A stretch of 37,062 nt of DNA, from assembly GCA_927407015.1 (NCBI GenBank), contig CAKMJT010000046.1, forward strand, positions 1 through 37,062, in the 5' to 3' direction. Position numbers and translations under genes: made by a program. The number at the start of each line of letters is the position of its first letter. Positions within the stretch are counted from its first letter, which is position 1. This document shows positions 23,019 to 30,935 of the stretch, piece by piece. The stretch is from an uncultured Proteiniphilum sp. (GTDB lineage Bacteria; Bacteroidota; Bacteroidia; Bacteroidales; Dysgonomonadaceae). The notes below the pieces were generated by a model. That model saw only the letters and a program-made list of their open reading frames with translations, did not search any database and was not told the DNA's origin.

Positions 23019-24905
23019 TTATTCCAACAACTGTTTCAATACACCAAGGTTGCTTACTGAATCAGCCCTCTTCCCATCGGCCGTATGCAACTCTGCAATC
23101 CGGTCGGCATACTTTTCATACACCTTGTGCTTCACGATCTTCATGGTGGAGTTGACCATCCCGTTCTTCTCACTGAAAGGCTCCCCGATCACGGCAAAAG
23201 CGGAGGGAATCCAGCGATAGGGGAAAAGGCCGTCGTGCTTCCCGCCTTTCATATACTCAGCGATCTCACCGGCAATGATCCCTGCTGCCTCAGCCGGGTC
23301 TGAGGTGCGACGCCTCAGCGCCTCCCGGTTGACCGCCAGCAGCGCCGTGGTGTAGGGGCTCTGGTTGTTGTGCAGCACGCACTGGTCGATGTACTCCGAC
23401 TGGGCCATGATCGACTCCTCAATCCCCTCGGGGGAGAACTTCTCACCGTCGTTACTGATCAGCAGCGACTTGGTACGTCCCAGCACATAAAGGTAACCGT
23501 CGCTGTCGAGATAGCCCATGTCACCGGTACGGAGCCATCCGTCGACGATGGTCTCTGCCGTCGCCTCCGGGTTCTTCCAGTAACCCTTCATCACATTGCC
23601 TCCCCTGACCAGGATCTCACCCTTCTCACCCACCGGCAGCGGGTTCATCGCCTCATCGCCAATGCGGATATCCATGCGCGGCATGGTCTTACCCGAGGAA
23701 CCCAGCTTGTGGGCCCGGGCGCAGTTGGCGGAGATAATGGGCGATGCCTCCGAGAGGCCGTAGCCCTGGTACATCGGGATGCCGATGGCATAGAAGAAGC
23801 GCTGCAACTCGATGTCGAGCAGCGCCCCGCCGCCGATGAAGTACTGCAGGTTGCTGGCGAAGCTCTGCCGAATCTTCGAGAAGATCATCCTGTCGTAGAA
23901 GGCGACCAGCGGCTTCAGCAGTGCCCGCTTCCCCCGTCCGCGGTTGAATCCTTCGCCATTGTAGGCATACGCCACCTTCAGTCCCTGACGAAAAAGGCGC
24001 CAGGCTGTCTTTCCCTGCTTCTCAATACCTCCCTCGATGTTCTTCCGGAAGTTGGCGGCCAGTGCCGGCACGCTCATCAGCAGATGAGGGTTGATCGCCT
24101 TCAGGCTCCCCGGCACGTTGCGCAGGATTTCCATTGCACTCTTTCCCGCCGCTACCGAGGCGATGGCCGCACCGCTCTTCATAAAGGCGTAGACACCGGC
24201 GGTGTGACCGAACGAGTGATCCCAGGGAAGAATCAGCAGTGTCCGGAAATAAGAAGGGATCCCGTTCAGATGATCAATCGCCTGCTCCACATTGCAGACA
24301 TAGTTGTCGTGCGACAGCATAATTCCCTTCGGGTTAGCAGTGGTGCCCGATGTGTAGGAGATATTGGCCAGGCTCTCGGGTGCCACAGCCGCTATCCGCT
24401 CTTCGACACTGGCACGATCGGTGGAGAGAAGGGAATCGCCCAGCGCCAGCACACTGTCGAAGTGTATCTCACCCTCTTCTGCCTCCACATCCGGATCGAG
24501 CAGGATATAGCGTTTCACGGCGGGAAGCTTCTCTTTCATCGGCCGCAGCTTCATGATCTGCTGGTCGGATGCCAGCACCATCACAGCGTCGGAGTGATTG
24601 ATGCGGAAGGTGATGTCCTGTTCTGTTTCCAGCTTCACCGACAGCGGCACGCAGACTGCACCGGCATGCAGGATGCCCAGCTCACCCAGCACCCAGTTGT
24701 TTTTCCCTTCTGAGATCAGGGCGATCCGTTCCCCTGCATCAATGCCCAGTGCCATGAGTCCCGCGGCAAAGCGGACGGTCTGCTCCTGTACTTCACGATA
24801 GGTGAGTGCAGTGTATGCTGTCCCCTGTCGTGCCTCATAGAGATAAGGACGCTCTCCATATTTCTCCACCGACTCGTTCAGGAGTGTGATGATTGTTTTT
24901 CCCAT
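23019..24905 (-). CDS. Long-chain acyl-CoA synthetase (AMP-forming)
   Basis: 628 residues of the ANL adenylate-forming superfamily. It activates fatty acids to acyl-CoA via acyl-AMP. Motifs: the P-loop-like YTSGTTANPKG (184-194), the core YQGYGLSEASP, the hinge and ATP-binding region RTGDMGYLDSDGYLYVLGR, and a C-terminal domain with SEKNGMVNSTMKIVKHK carrying the adenylation Lys. The length and the N-terminal domain fit FadD/Faa-type rather than acetyl-CoA synthetases. Chain-length preference is not readable. Its start is 29 bases from the Fer4_19 relic; no promoter motif is obvious. Confidence 0.92.
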   Translation of the reverse strand: MGKTIITLLNESVEKYGERPYLYEARQGTAYTALTYREVQEQTVRFAAGLMALGIDAGERIALISEGKNNWVLGELGILHAGAVCVPLSVKLETEQDITFRINHSDAVMVLASDQQIMKLRPMKEKLPAVKRYILLDPDVEAEEGEIHFDSVLALGDSLLSTDRASVEERIAAVAPESLANISYTSGTTANPKGIMLSHDNYVCNVEQAIDHLNGIPSYFRTLLILPWDHSFGHTAGVYAFMKSGAAIASVAAGKSAMEILRNVPGSLKAINPHLLMSVPALAANFRKNIEGGIEKQGKTAWRLFRQGLKVAYAYNGEGFNRGRGKRALLKPLVAFYDRMIFSKIRQSFASNLQYFIGGGALLDIELQRFFYAIGIPMYQGYGLSEASPIISANCARAHKLGSSGKTMPRMDIRIGDEAMNPLPVGEKGEILVRGGNVMKGYWKNPEATAETIVDGWLRTGDMGYLDSDGYLYVLGRTKSLLISNDGEKFSPEGIEESIMAQSEYIDQCVLHNNQSPYTTALLAVNREALRRRTSDPAEAAGIIAGEIAEYMKGGKHDGLFPYRWIPSAFAVIGEPFSEKNGMVNSTMKIVKHKVYEKYADRIAELHTADGKRADSVSNLGVLKQLLE

Positions 24906-24933
24906 GTAATTCTTGTTCTTTCGTTTCTTCCTT

Positions 24934-25114
24934 TATACTGCATTTGGCAACCTGATCAATCATTTCCTGACTGATTGCGTGCTCCATTAGTATCCATGGC
25001 CGTTCGTTGGGTTTATATATTGGGCAGTGTCCTCACGCAAACACCCGAATGAATGCATACCTCGGGTTCCCATACATTGGTAATCTCTCCGTTGGTGTAC
25101 TCTTTTGTTTTCAT
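24934..25114 (-). pseudogene. Frameshifted (4Fe-4S) mono-cluster protein relic (Fer4_19 type)
   Basis: From an ATG at 25114 the minus strand reads MKTKEYTNGEITNVWEPEV, CIHSGVCVRTLPNI, then TAA. The adjoining frame continues with PNERPWILMEHAIS and QEMIDQVAKC before diverging. The composite is the N-terminal three quarters of a Fer4_19 protein (pattern EVCIHSGVCVRxLP ... ERPWI ... SQExIDQVAKCPSGAL). One frame change, and loss of the C-terminal PSGALSY part, make it non-functional. It lies directly upstream of the acyl-CoA synthetase gene and downstream of another relic. Confidence 0.7.
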
Positions 25115-25129
25115 CGTCTGATTATTTTT

Positions 25130-25275
25130 CTATGTCTCATTTTCAAGGTATTTCTTCAGTCCCTGTAAAATATCGGTCCATCCGGCGGTATAGCTTGCTT
25201 TGGTAAAATACGTGCTGCCTTCGTCGAGAAAACTCTCCACACCCTCGTGTGTGATGTACCTGAATTCTAAACACC
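25130..25275 (-). pseudogene. C-terminal fragment of an SRPBCC/AHSA1-domain protein
   Basis: An open minus-strand stretch without a start reads CLEFRYITHEGVESFLDEG, then TYFTKASYTAGWTDILQGL and KKYLENET, ending at a TAG (25130-25132). This is the typical last third of an AHSA1-like SRPBCC protein (LTHEGVESF ... FAKENFxxGWxxILxxLKxYLE). The N-terminal two thirds are missing, cut at the junction with umuC. Together with the Fer4_19 relic it makes 24.9-25.3 kb a graveyard between two intact units. Confidence 0.6.
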
Positions 25276-25296
25276 TATTCCCATGAAAATGTTTGT

Positions 25297-26550
25297 TTAT
25301 ATTTCTACAGTGATGATGTCGTTAATGTCGGTAGTAAAGTGTTTTGAAAGGTGCTCCTGGCGCATCTTATGCTTGCGCGTGTCCTGGGTAGCGATGCGAA
25401 CCACGTCTTTGTGGTATTTTTGATTTAACCCGTCAATGGCTTCCATCAGTTTTTTGTGCCTGGGATCGGAGTTGAAGAAGAGTGAAGGCTGGAACTCGTT
25501 GGCATCGACAAAATCCATTAACATCACTCCACCCCGCTTGAAATAGACATTCTTCTTGTAGATCTGTTTCAATCCAATGTTGGCGAATTTCACCATCTCG
25601 AGCGTGGAGTTGGTAGGGAAAGGCAGTTTAATCAGTATCGATGGGTAATATTGCGTTTCATGCTCTTTGAAACGGTTTGTTTCGAGGAAGACGATCATCC
25701 TATTGCAGAGCGATCGCTGCTCCCTCAGCTTTTCCGCTCCCATGGCAGTAAAAGTAGTTATGCGCTCCCGCACTTCTTCAAAGGTGCGGAGATCTGTTTC
25801 GAATGTGCGGGTGGTAGCGATGTTCTTTTTCTTCTCAACCGGTACCATCTCGAGCGAGGGAATCCCCTTTAAATCCTTCTGAAGATGCAAACCGGTAATC
25901 GTCATATTCTTCAGCACCCAGGATTCAGGCAATTGTACAAAATCAAGGGCTTTGTTGGCTCCGATGCCATAGAGTTTTTTTGCGTTTCTTCTTCCCACGC
26001 CCCAGATATCCTCCACTTTCAACCATCTGAGCGCCTTGATCCTTTTCTCATCGGTATCGATGACATAGCTGCCCCCTGTTTCCTTTGGGAACTTCTTCGC
26101 GATCCGGTTGGCCACCTTAGCAAGAGCCTTTGTAGGAGCGATACCAATGCTGATGGGGATGCCCGTGCCCTTTTCGACCCGTGACTTCATCTGCAACCCA
26201 TATTGTTGCAAATCGGTTTGGAGCCCTTTGAGGTTCAGAAAGCACTCATCGATGGAATAGATCTCCTGTTCGGGGGAGAAATTGGAAAGCAGGCTCATCA
26301 CCCTACGGCTCATATCGCCATACAAAGGGAAGTTGGCAGAAAAAACTTTTACATTATTCCTGCGAAGAACAGATTCATATTCAAAGGCCGGTGCACCCAT
26401 CGGGATGCCGAGGCTTTTGGCCTCATTGGAACGGGCAATAACGCATCCGTCGTTGTTGGAGAGAACTACGACAGGCTTACCGATCAGCGTGGGGTTAAAC
26501 ACCCTCTCGCAGGAAGCATAAAAGTTATTGCAGTCAATTAGCGCGTACAT
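25297..26550 (-). CDS. umuC: Translesion DNA polymerase V subunit UmuC (Y-family)
   Basis: 417 residues of a Y-family polymerase. Catalytic acidic residues are D6 ([16 protein letters not shown]) and D101/E102 ([10 protein letters not shown]). The UmuC-specific [15 protein letters not shown], the helix-hairpin-helix region ([17 protein letters not shown]) and the little-finger domain plus DUF4113-like tail ([13 protein letters not shown]) are all present. The start at 26550 (MYALIDCNN) overlaps the umuD stop by one base (TGATG). A longer frame up to 26655 would run into umuD. With UmuD it copies past lesions at the cost of mutations. Such pairs are common on mobile elements, and it sits at the boundary where the sequence turns AT-rich. 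Confidence 0.93.
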   Translation of the reverse strand: MYALIDCNNFYASCERVFNPTLIGKPVVVLSNNDGCVIARSNEAKSLGIPMGAPAFEYESVLRRNNVKVFSANFPLYGDMSRRVMSLLSNFSPEQEIYSIDECFLNLKGLQTDLQQYGLQMKSRVEKGTGIPISIGIAPTKALAKVANRIAKKFPKETGGSYVIDTDEKRIKALRWLKVEDIWGVGRRNAKKLYGIGANKALDFVQLPESWVLKNMTITGLHLQKDLKGIPSLEMVPVEKKKNIATTRTFETDLRTFEEVRERITTFTAMGAEKLREQRSLCNRMIVFLETNRFKEHETQYYPSILIKLPFPTNSTLEMVKFANIGLKQIYKKNVYFKRGGVMLMDFVDANEFQPSLFFNSDPRHKKLMEAIDGLNQKYHKDVVRIATQDTRKHKMRQEHLSKHFTTDINDIITVEI

Positions 26551-26984
26551 CAATGTTTGCGAATTGAATATTTGACAATACCCCAGATGGTCACTCCCTG
26601 TTCGTAGTTGACCTCGATGAGGGGAAAATCCTGATTCGAAGGAACCAGGAAACATTTTCCATCTTTCAATTTGGTGCGTTTCAATGTGAATTCACCATTG
26701 ATAAAACAGAGGGCGATTTTGTTTTCCTCCCAATCCATGCTTTTGTCAATGATCAGCAGATCCCCGTCACTGAAATCGTTGCTCATGGAACTGCCGGTCA
26801 CCCGGGCAAAAAATGTTGTCTCCTTTTGATCGATCAGCAGTTCGTCCAAACTGATGTAATCGTGGAAGAAATCATCTGCCGGTGAAGGAAATCCAGCCGG
26901 AATATCCCCAATGTAGGGATATTTTTGTTCAGAACTTTCAGGATGAATCAGTTCGATTTTTTGGGCGTTCAATTCCTTTTGCAT
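26550..26984 (-). CDS. umuD: UmuD-type S24 self-cleaving protein
   Basis: 144 residues. The expected autocleavage site is A30-G31 in the segment [12 protein letters not shown] (Cys-Gly in E. coli UmuD). The Ser-Lys dyad is S66 (VTGSSMS) and K102 (FTLKRTK), and the conserved [15 protein letters not shown] lies between them. Cleavage activates the partner polymerase UmuC, whose start overlaps this stop. The Ala at P1 instead of Cys is seen in other UmuD/LexA relatives. The -7 element TACATTTG ends only five bases before the ATG, implying a leaderless or almost leaderless transcript, or a start downstream for which no alternative ATG exists near. Confidence 0.92.
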   Translation of the reverse strand: MQKELNAQKIELIHPESSEQKYPYIGDIPAGFPSPADDFFHDYISLDELLIDQKETTFFARVTGSSMSNDFSDGDLLIIDKSMDWEENKIALCFINGEFTLKRTKLKDGKCFLVPSNQDFPLIEVNYEQGVTIWGIVKYSIRKH

Positions 26985-26988
26985 GGAG

Positions 26989-26996
26989 CAAATGTA
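26989..26996 (-). promoter_or_regulatory. -7 promoter element of umuDC
   Basis: TACATTTG on the minus strand fits TAnnTTTG, five bases from the umuD ATG. If genuine, transcription starts at or next to the start codon. Confidence 0.4.
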
Positions 26997-27057
26997 GGGT
27001 TTTTCAACTTGACTGGAAGAAAGATCTTCATTAAAAAAGATTACTACTATATAGGCG

Positions 27058-27105
27058 GTTCGGTCACGAACTTTACCAACATGTTGTTTAAACCTGCATG
27101 TTGGT
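27058..27105. promoter_or_regulatory. Inverted repeats upstream of umuDC (possible damage-response operator)
   Basis: Two dyads lie side by side: GTTCG-GTCA-CGAAC (27058-27071), and ACCAACATG with CATGTTGGT separated by 13 bases (27075-27083 and 27097-27105). They lie about 74-121 bases upstream of umuD. Either could bind the SOS-like repressor; which regulator acts in this phylum is unknown. Confidence 0.35.
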
Positions 27106-27134
27106 TATGCCATGCCCGATTCCCGCTTTGTGGC

Positions 27135-27159
27135 TTTTTCCCGGTTTATCCGGAAAAAA
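27135..27159. terminator. AT-rich hairpin after the orphan SusD gene
   Basis: CCGG pairs with CCGG across a TTTAT loop, extended by TTTTT/AAAAA with one bulge. It lies 37 bases beyond the stop of the orphan SusD-type gene. Both flanks lack a T-run after the stem, so the terminator role is uncertain. Confidence 0.3.
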
Positions 27160-27195
27160 CGTAGAGACTATTGTGTTCTATAATACAAATTTTTA

Positions 27196-29100
27196 TCAAT
27201 ATCCGGGATTTTGTATCATTTTAAAATTCTTATTTATTTCAGCTCCCGGAATAGGGTACAACTGTTGATAGCTTTCAATTCCCAAAAGTTCAACTGCAAT
27301 GTCTAATCGTTTAAGTAGCGCGAAGTAACCATAGTCTGTACCAATGAACTTCTTCCAAAGGTCAGCAATCTCATACTCAGGCTTTGATGGCAGCTCCTGT
27401 AACGGATCCATATTACCGGCAACTCTTATTTGATTCAACAGAGCCAGCAACTCTGAACTCCTGTTTGTGGCTGCCAATGATTCGGCATAATTGAGATAGA
27501 TACCTGTATTCCTGTAAATCGGGTGCAAATTCCCTTTTTTCAGATATTGACTAAAAACCTGAGAAGGTTGATTTATATCGTTATATAACAAAGTAAATAT
27601 AGCTTCTTTGTTATTTAAATCCGAATAGACTGAGCTTCCCACAGAAGGGGTATTCCCTTTATTAATAATTTTCTCGAAATAGGTTGCTGCTGCATTATAA
27701 TCTTTGCGTTCCAGGTAAATTGCTCCAATCAATGCATTTACCAAATCTTTCGATACAAATATCTGATCATGCTGTGGCTCTTCTTTTAAATAAGGGAAAG
27801 ATTCATTCAGATCTGTTAGTAAAGCATTGAATATTTCATCCTTATTCGTTCTGGAAATATACATTGCTTCTTCTATTGGTAATTGCTCTGTAATAAAAGG
27901 AACATCCCCCCAGTGCTGGACCATATCCAGATAAATTAAGGCACGCAATACCTTTGAGGTGGAAAGATAGGGTTTTGTATCGAATTGCGATTCATCTGCA
28001 GAATGTTCAATTATTAAGTTTAAAGAGCGAATTGCTTGATATGCCTGAGACCAGGTATTATCAAGAATAGAATTGTAGGGATAAATATTTACGATGTAAT
28101 CAATTAGATTACATCTTGCGGCATCCAGGACCAATATATTCTCAAAATAGTTGCGAATTTTTGGATAAGGAGCTGTTAAAGCCTGTTTATAGACATCCTC
28201 ATTCTGAAAAAAATTATCTTCTATTATTTCAGTATTAGGATTATTTTCAAATGTTGCGTCAGTATCATCCAACACGTCATCGCCATTGCTATCGATAAAC
28301 TTGCGAATATTTTCAACCTCAATTTCTTCCCCTCGTTCAGAAAAATAAGATTTTAAATTTTCCATTACTTGAATGGAATACACATTTTTTTGACCCGTGT
28401 GAATCTGTTCCATCAAAGTACTATCCGAAATAATACCATCAGTAGCAAAGTCATTGCTCAGTTTGGCAATATACTCCGAAAACTTACCTTCACTTTTGTT
28501 ATGTAGTAAAACTGCTGAAATCGCAAGAAGTACGGCTGCATCCTCAGTACCATCCGTCAAACTGATATCATCGGAATTTTTAACCTCTTTGGTGATGCGA
28601 AAAACTTTCAAGAGTTCTTTATGAGCCTGCTTTTGCGCATCAGAAAAACTCAATCCATCCGAAACCAGATTCTTTATTCTTTTATAAACCAAATGCGTGA
28701 TGATGTTTACATTCACTTTGCTTTTTCCGGAGACATCGGCCAAGGCATTCAGCGTAATTGAAGAAGAAGATATTTCTCCCGTTACTTCGTTATAAAAATA
28801 GCCGGATATCTCCAATTCCACAAACTGGCTTACAAGCGCCATTTTACTGCCGAAAATAAAATCGCCGTTATCGTCCGTTGTTTCGGTCTTAAAAATATTC
28901 TTACCGGTTTGTTTCAGTTCATTGTCCAATTCGTACAATGTAATCTTAGATCCGGTGAGGAATGGTCCTTTTTCAATTTTACCGGATAAGGTGGATTTAA
29001 CGATAGGTTTAGCATTGTCAACGTTAGGAATATCCTCGCCTGATTTCGAACAAGCCGTTATGATAAGCGCTAAGAATAGGATTGAAGTTAATTTTTTCAT
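27196..29100 (-). CDS. Orphan SusD-type lipoprotein with N-terminal Ig-like extension
   Basis: 634 residues from the lipoprotein start at 29100 (MKKLTSILFLALIITACSKS, lipobox C17); a start at 29139 would add 13 residues before the signal. Residues about 35-125 look like a beta-sandwich domain (STLSGKIEKGPFLTGSKITL, VELEISGYFYNEVTG, SITLNALADVSG). Residues 126-260 are helical. An EF-hand-like loop DSNGDDVLDDTD lies at 270-281. Residues about 305-634 are SusD/RagB: LRALIYLDMVQHWGDVPFIT and the diagnostic C-terminus LYPIPGAEINKN ... QNPGY. Ordinary SusD proteins lack the ~290-residue extension. No SusC gene is adjacent. The AT-rich composition differs from the other SusC/SusD locus and suggests acquisition. 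Confidence 0.85.
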   Translation of the reverse strand: MKKLTSILFLALIITACSKSGEDIPNVDNAKPIVKSTLSGKIEKGPFLTGSKITLYELDNELKQTGKNIFKTETTDDNGDFIFGSKMALVSQFVELEISGYFYNEVTGEISSSSITLNALADVSGKSKVNVNIITHLVYKRIKNLVSDGLSFSDAQKQAHKELLKVFRITKEVKNSDDISLTDGTEDAAVLLAISAVLLHNKSEGKFSEYIAKLSNDFATDGIISDSTLMEQIHTGQKNVYSIQVMENLKSYFSERGEEIEVENIRKFIDSNGDDVLDDTDATFENNPNTEIIEDNFFQNEDVYKQALTAPYPKIRNYFENILVLDAARCNLIDYIVNIYPYNSILDNTWSQAYQAIRSLNLIIEHSADESQFDTKPYLSTSKVLRALIYLDMVQHWGDVPFITEQLPIEEAMYISRTNKDEIFNALLTDLNESFPYLKEEPQHDQIFVSKDLVNALIGAIYLERKDYNAAATYFEKIINKGNTPSVGSSVYSDLNNKEAIFTLLYNDINQPSQVFSQYLKKGNLHPIYRNTGIYLNYAESLAATNRSSELLALLNQIRVAGNMDPLQELPSKPEYEIADLWKKFIGTDYGYFALLKRLDIAVELLGIESYQQLYPIPGAEINKNFKMIQNPGY

Positions 29101-29307
29101 ACGATAATTTTTTATTATTATGGTGTATGGGACTCGCAAGTAATCATGTCCTTTGGTGTAATGATGTTCATGTTCGTTTCATACGTGTCAAGTTTTACAA
29201 GGTTGTTTATGAAATTTTGAATTATCATTTTGCAGCAAGTTTAATACTTTATTTCTAAACTTCAAATAATTTTTGCCTAAAAAATTTACTTTCAGTAATT
29301 TCGTGTA
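29101..29307. other. AT-rich leader region upstream of the orphan SusD gene
   Basis: No gene and no TAnnTTTG element found on the minus strand. The stretch is strongly AT-rich. Confidence 0.3.
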
Positions 29308-29370
29308 GTAATTCGGCAATGCTCAAGCAGCAAGCCTTCGGATCAGCTCTGGGCTTTGGCTTGGAATTAC
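29308..29370. repeat. Long imperfect hairpin
   Basis: Outer arms GTAATTC (29308-29314) and GAATTAC (29364-29370) enclose a second stem pairing AAGCC with GGCTT. It could be a REP-like element or a transposon end. A further inverted repeat, CAGCTTAT (29463-29470) and ATAAGCTG (29535-29542), follows. Confidence 0.4.
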
Positions 29371-29588
29371 ATTCATTTCTAATAAAATTCATGTTTTAAA
29401 ACGTGGGCCCTCTCAGAAAACACCGAAAAGGGGAATTTAGACATAAATTTACCATTGATTATCAGCTTATTAATATATTCTACAAGAGCAAAAAATAACT
29501 TTTTTCGATGTGGACTCAAACATACCATTTTTCGATAAGCTGGTAAGGCGTTTTTACTTTTATTTCTAAACGTTGCGATAAAAACCGC

Positions 29589-29662
29589 CGGCTTTAGCTT
29601 TAGCCGCTAATACTTTAGTCGGCTTTTGCCGAAGTATAACCCACCTACTTTAGTGGGTGGGT
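29589..29662. repeat. REP-like cluster of three consecutive hairpins
   Basis: Hairpin 1 (29589-29606) is CGGCT ... AGCCG. Hairpin 2 (29611-29636) pairs TACTT with AAGTA and CGGC with GCCG, with a TAGT bulge. Hairpin 3 (29639-29662) has a 10-bp stem starting ACCCACC with a TTTA loop. Hairpins 2 and 3 share the word TACTTTAGT followed by C/G and GG. Short palindromes with a conserved bulged foot are typical of REP elements mobilised by Y1 (RAYT) transposases; no transposase is nearby. Confidence 0.5.
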
Positions 29663-29828
29663 ATTGAGTTGTTGTTTAAAGTGAGTTTATTATTTCCCTC
29701 TTTAAATGGTGGGTCTTAATCTCAGAATTCTATTGGGTGTTTTGTGTAAAATGAGAATGGTTATAAAATTTCGAAACATTATTTGAGAAAGGCGATTGAA
29801 ACGTCGTGAACAGGTTATGCAGCCTTGA

Positions 29829-29895
29829 GCCGGAACGGAGCAAAGGAAAAACTGCGGAGCGCAGCGACGTGTTTTTCCTTGCGTAGTGACCCGGC
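29829..29895 (+). repeat. Array hairpin 1
   Basis: Inner perfect 10-bp stem AAGGAAAAAC / GTTTTTCCTT (29843-29852 with 29871-29880) closes an 18-base loop containing GGAGCGCAGCGA. An outer GCCGG / CCGGC pair encloses it. Confidence 0.6.
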
Positions 29896-29932
29896 GCGAG
29901 CCGCAGCGAGAGGAGCGAGGGTGGTGGAAGGA

Positions 29933-29957
29933 GGGAGCCCGAAGCATGAGGGCGCCT
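29933..29957 (+). repeat. Array hairpin 2 (GAAGCATGA loop)
   Basis: CCC and GGG close the nine-base loop GAAGCATGA (29941-29949), and the stem continues outward with G-C pairs and one mismatch. A further GCGCC / GGCGC stem (29952-29986) overlaps its right arm. Confidence 0.5.
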
Positions 29958-30233
29958 GACGCCTACTGCCCCAGCAGGGGTGGCGCACTTTTTGTTCAAT
30001 GGCTACGGGGGACGGCAATTGCTGAGTGCGTGAGGAAGGTGACAGGGGAAAGGTCTGATGATTTGGCAACAGCATATTTACACCTGACGAACATAACGAA
30101 GCATTTGCCGTTTAAAAAGCTGAGCTGTGTGAATTGAGTGAGCGAATGAGTTGACGAGCGAAGTATAAGCGAGGCTTAACGAGTGAGTGAGCGAAAATGA
30201 ACACAGAAAGGGCAGGGTGAGCGAATGGAGCCA

Positions 30234-30278
30234 GCCAGGTGGTTGTCGAAACGAAGCATGAGTTGGCAACCACCTGGC
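30234..30278 (+). repeat. Array hairpin 3 (12-bp stem)
   Basis: Perfect 12-bp stem GCCAGGTGGTTG / CAACCACCTGGC. The 21-base loop contains ACGAAGCATGAG. Confidence 0.75.
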
Positions 30279-30330
30279 CAGCGAAATGAGTGCTAACAGA
30301 GCGATGCGGTGTGCGTGCAGAGAACGCAGG

Positions 30331-30366
30331 CGATTATCCGGCCCGAAGCATGAGGGTCGGTAATCG
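30331..30366 (+). repeat. Array hairpin 4 (GAAGCATGA loop)
   Basis: From outside in: CGATTA/TAATCG, a bulged T, CCG/CGG, a G-T pair, CCC/GGG, then loop GAAGCATGA (30345-30353). It is enclosed by GTGTGC (30309-30314) and GCACAC (30383-30388). Confidence 0.75.
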
Positions 30367-30449
30367 ACGGAGAGAACGAAAAGCACACGGCAAAAGCGGC
30401 GGTGGTAATCGCAAGTTAGCGTGGCGGTGTGAGCGCAGCGAAAGACGGA

Positions 30450-30483
30450 GGCAGTCCGTCCCGAAGTATGAGGGTCGGCTGCC
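30450..30483 (+). repeat. Array hairpin 5 (GAAGTATGA loop)
   Basis: Same plan as hairpin 4: a bulged T, CCG/CGG, a T-T mismatch, CCC/GGG and loop GAAGTATGA. The outer stem is GGCAG/CTGCC instead of CGATTA/TAATCG. Confidence 0.75.
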
Positions 30484-30571
30484 GACAGAGAGAGCCGGAG
30501 CGAGCACTGCAATCAAGCGGAGGTGCAGAACACAGAGAGCTATGCGGTATGAATGTAGTGAAAGGAGGAGA

Positions 30572-30599
30572 CTGTCGATGCGAAGGATGAGCGAGACAG
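30572..30599 (+). repeat. Array hairpin 6 (GAAGGATGA loop)
   Basis: CTGTC/GACAG outer stem, a short internal loop, GC/GC closing pairs and loop GAAGGATGA (30582-30590). Confidence 0.55.
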
Positions 30600-30742
30600 C
30601 GACGTATTGAGCGGAATGAATACTGCAAAGCGATATATTTAGAAAGGAACTCCGGTGAAGAAGAGGAATGGTACATTTACAAAAAGTGTGACACCCCGAT
30701 CAGCCCGAGCGACCCGCAGGCGAGCAAAACAATCAGTGGCGG

Positions 30743-30804
30743 TTGCCCCCTTTCAAATAATGTATGAGCGTCAGCGAATACCTTATTGGGGTTTAAGGGG
30801 GCAA
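30743..30804 (+). repeat. Array hairpin 7
   Basis: Perfect 10-bp stem TTGCCCCCTT / AAGGGGGCAA, extended inward by AATAA/TTATT. The loop contains TGTATGAGCGTCAGCGAA. Confidence 0.65.
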
Positions 30805-30850
30805 GAGTAGCCACGGGTGAGGATTGAGCGAGCGTTGTGCAACAAAACAA

Positions 30851-30922
30851 GCAGCCACGCCACGATGAGCACCAAACGAAGCGAAGCGAGTGTGCAGGAG
30901 CGGAAGAGTGAAGTGTGGCTGC
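30851..30922 (+). repeat. Array hairpin 8
   Basis: Perfect 8-bp stem GCAGCCAC / GTGGCTGC around a long purine-rich loop with GATGAGC and CGAAGCGAAGCGAG. Confidence 0.5.
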
Positions 30923-30935
30923 GGTGTGTGCAAGG

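Noticed and set aside
29308..29370. The long hairpin considered as an integron attC site.
   Set aside because: It lacks the conserved core (GTTRRRY) and its inverse at the ends, and there is no integrase or gene cassette nearby.
29702..30676. Several long open frames on both strands inside the hairpin array (for example around 30078-30512 and 30290-30610).
   Set aside because: Their products are Arg/Ser/Leu- or Arg/Glu-rich low complexity that simply mirrors the repeated GAGCGAAG words; no domain, start signal or consistent frame is present.
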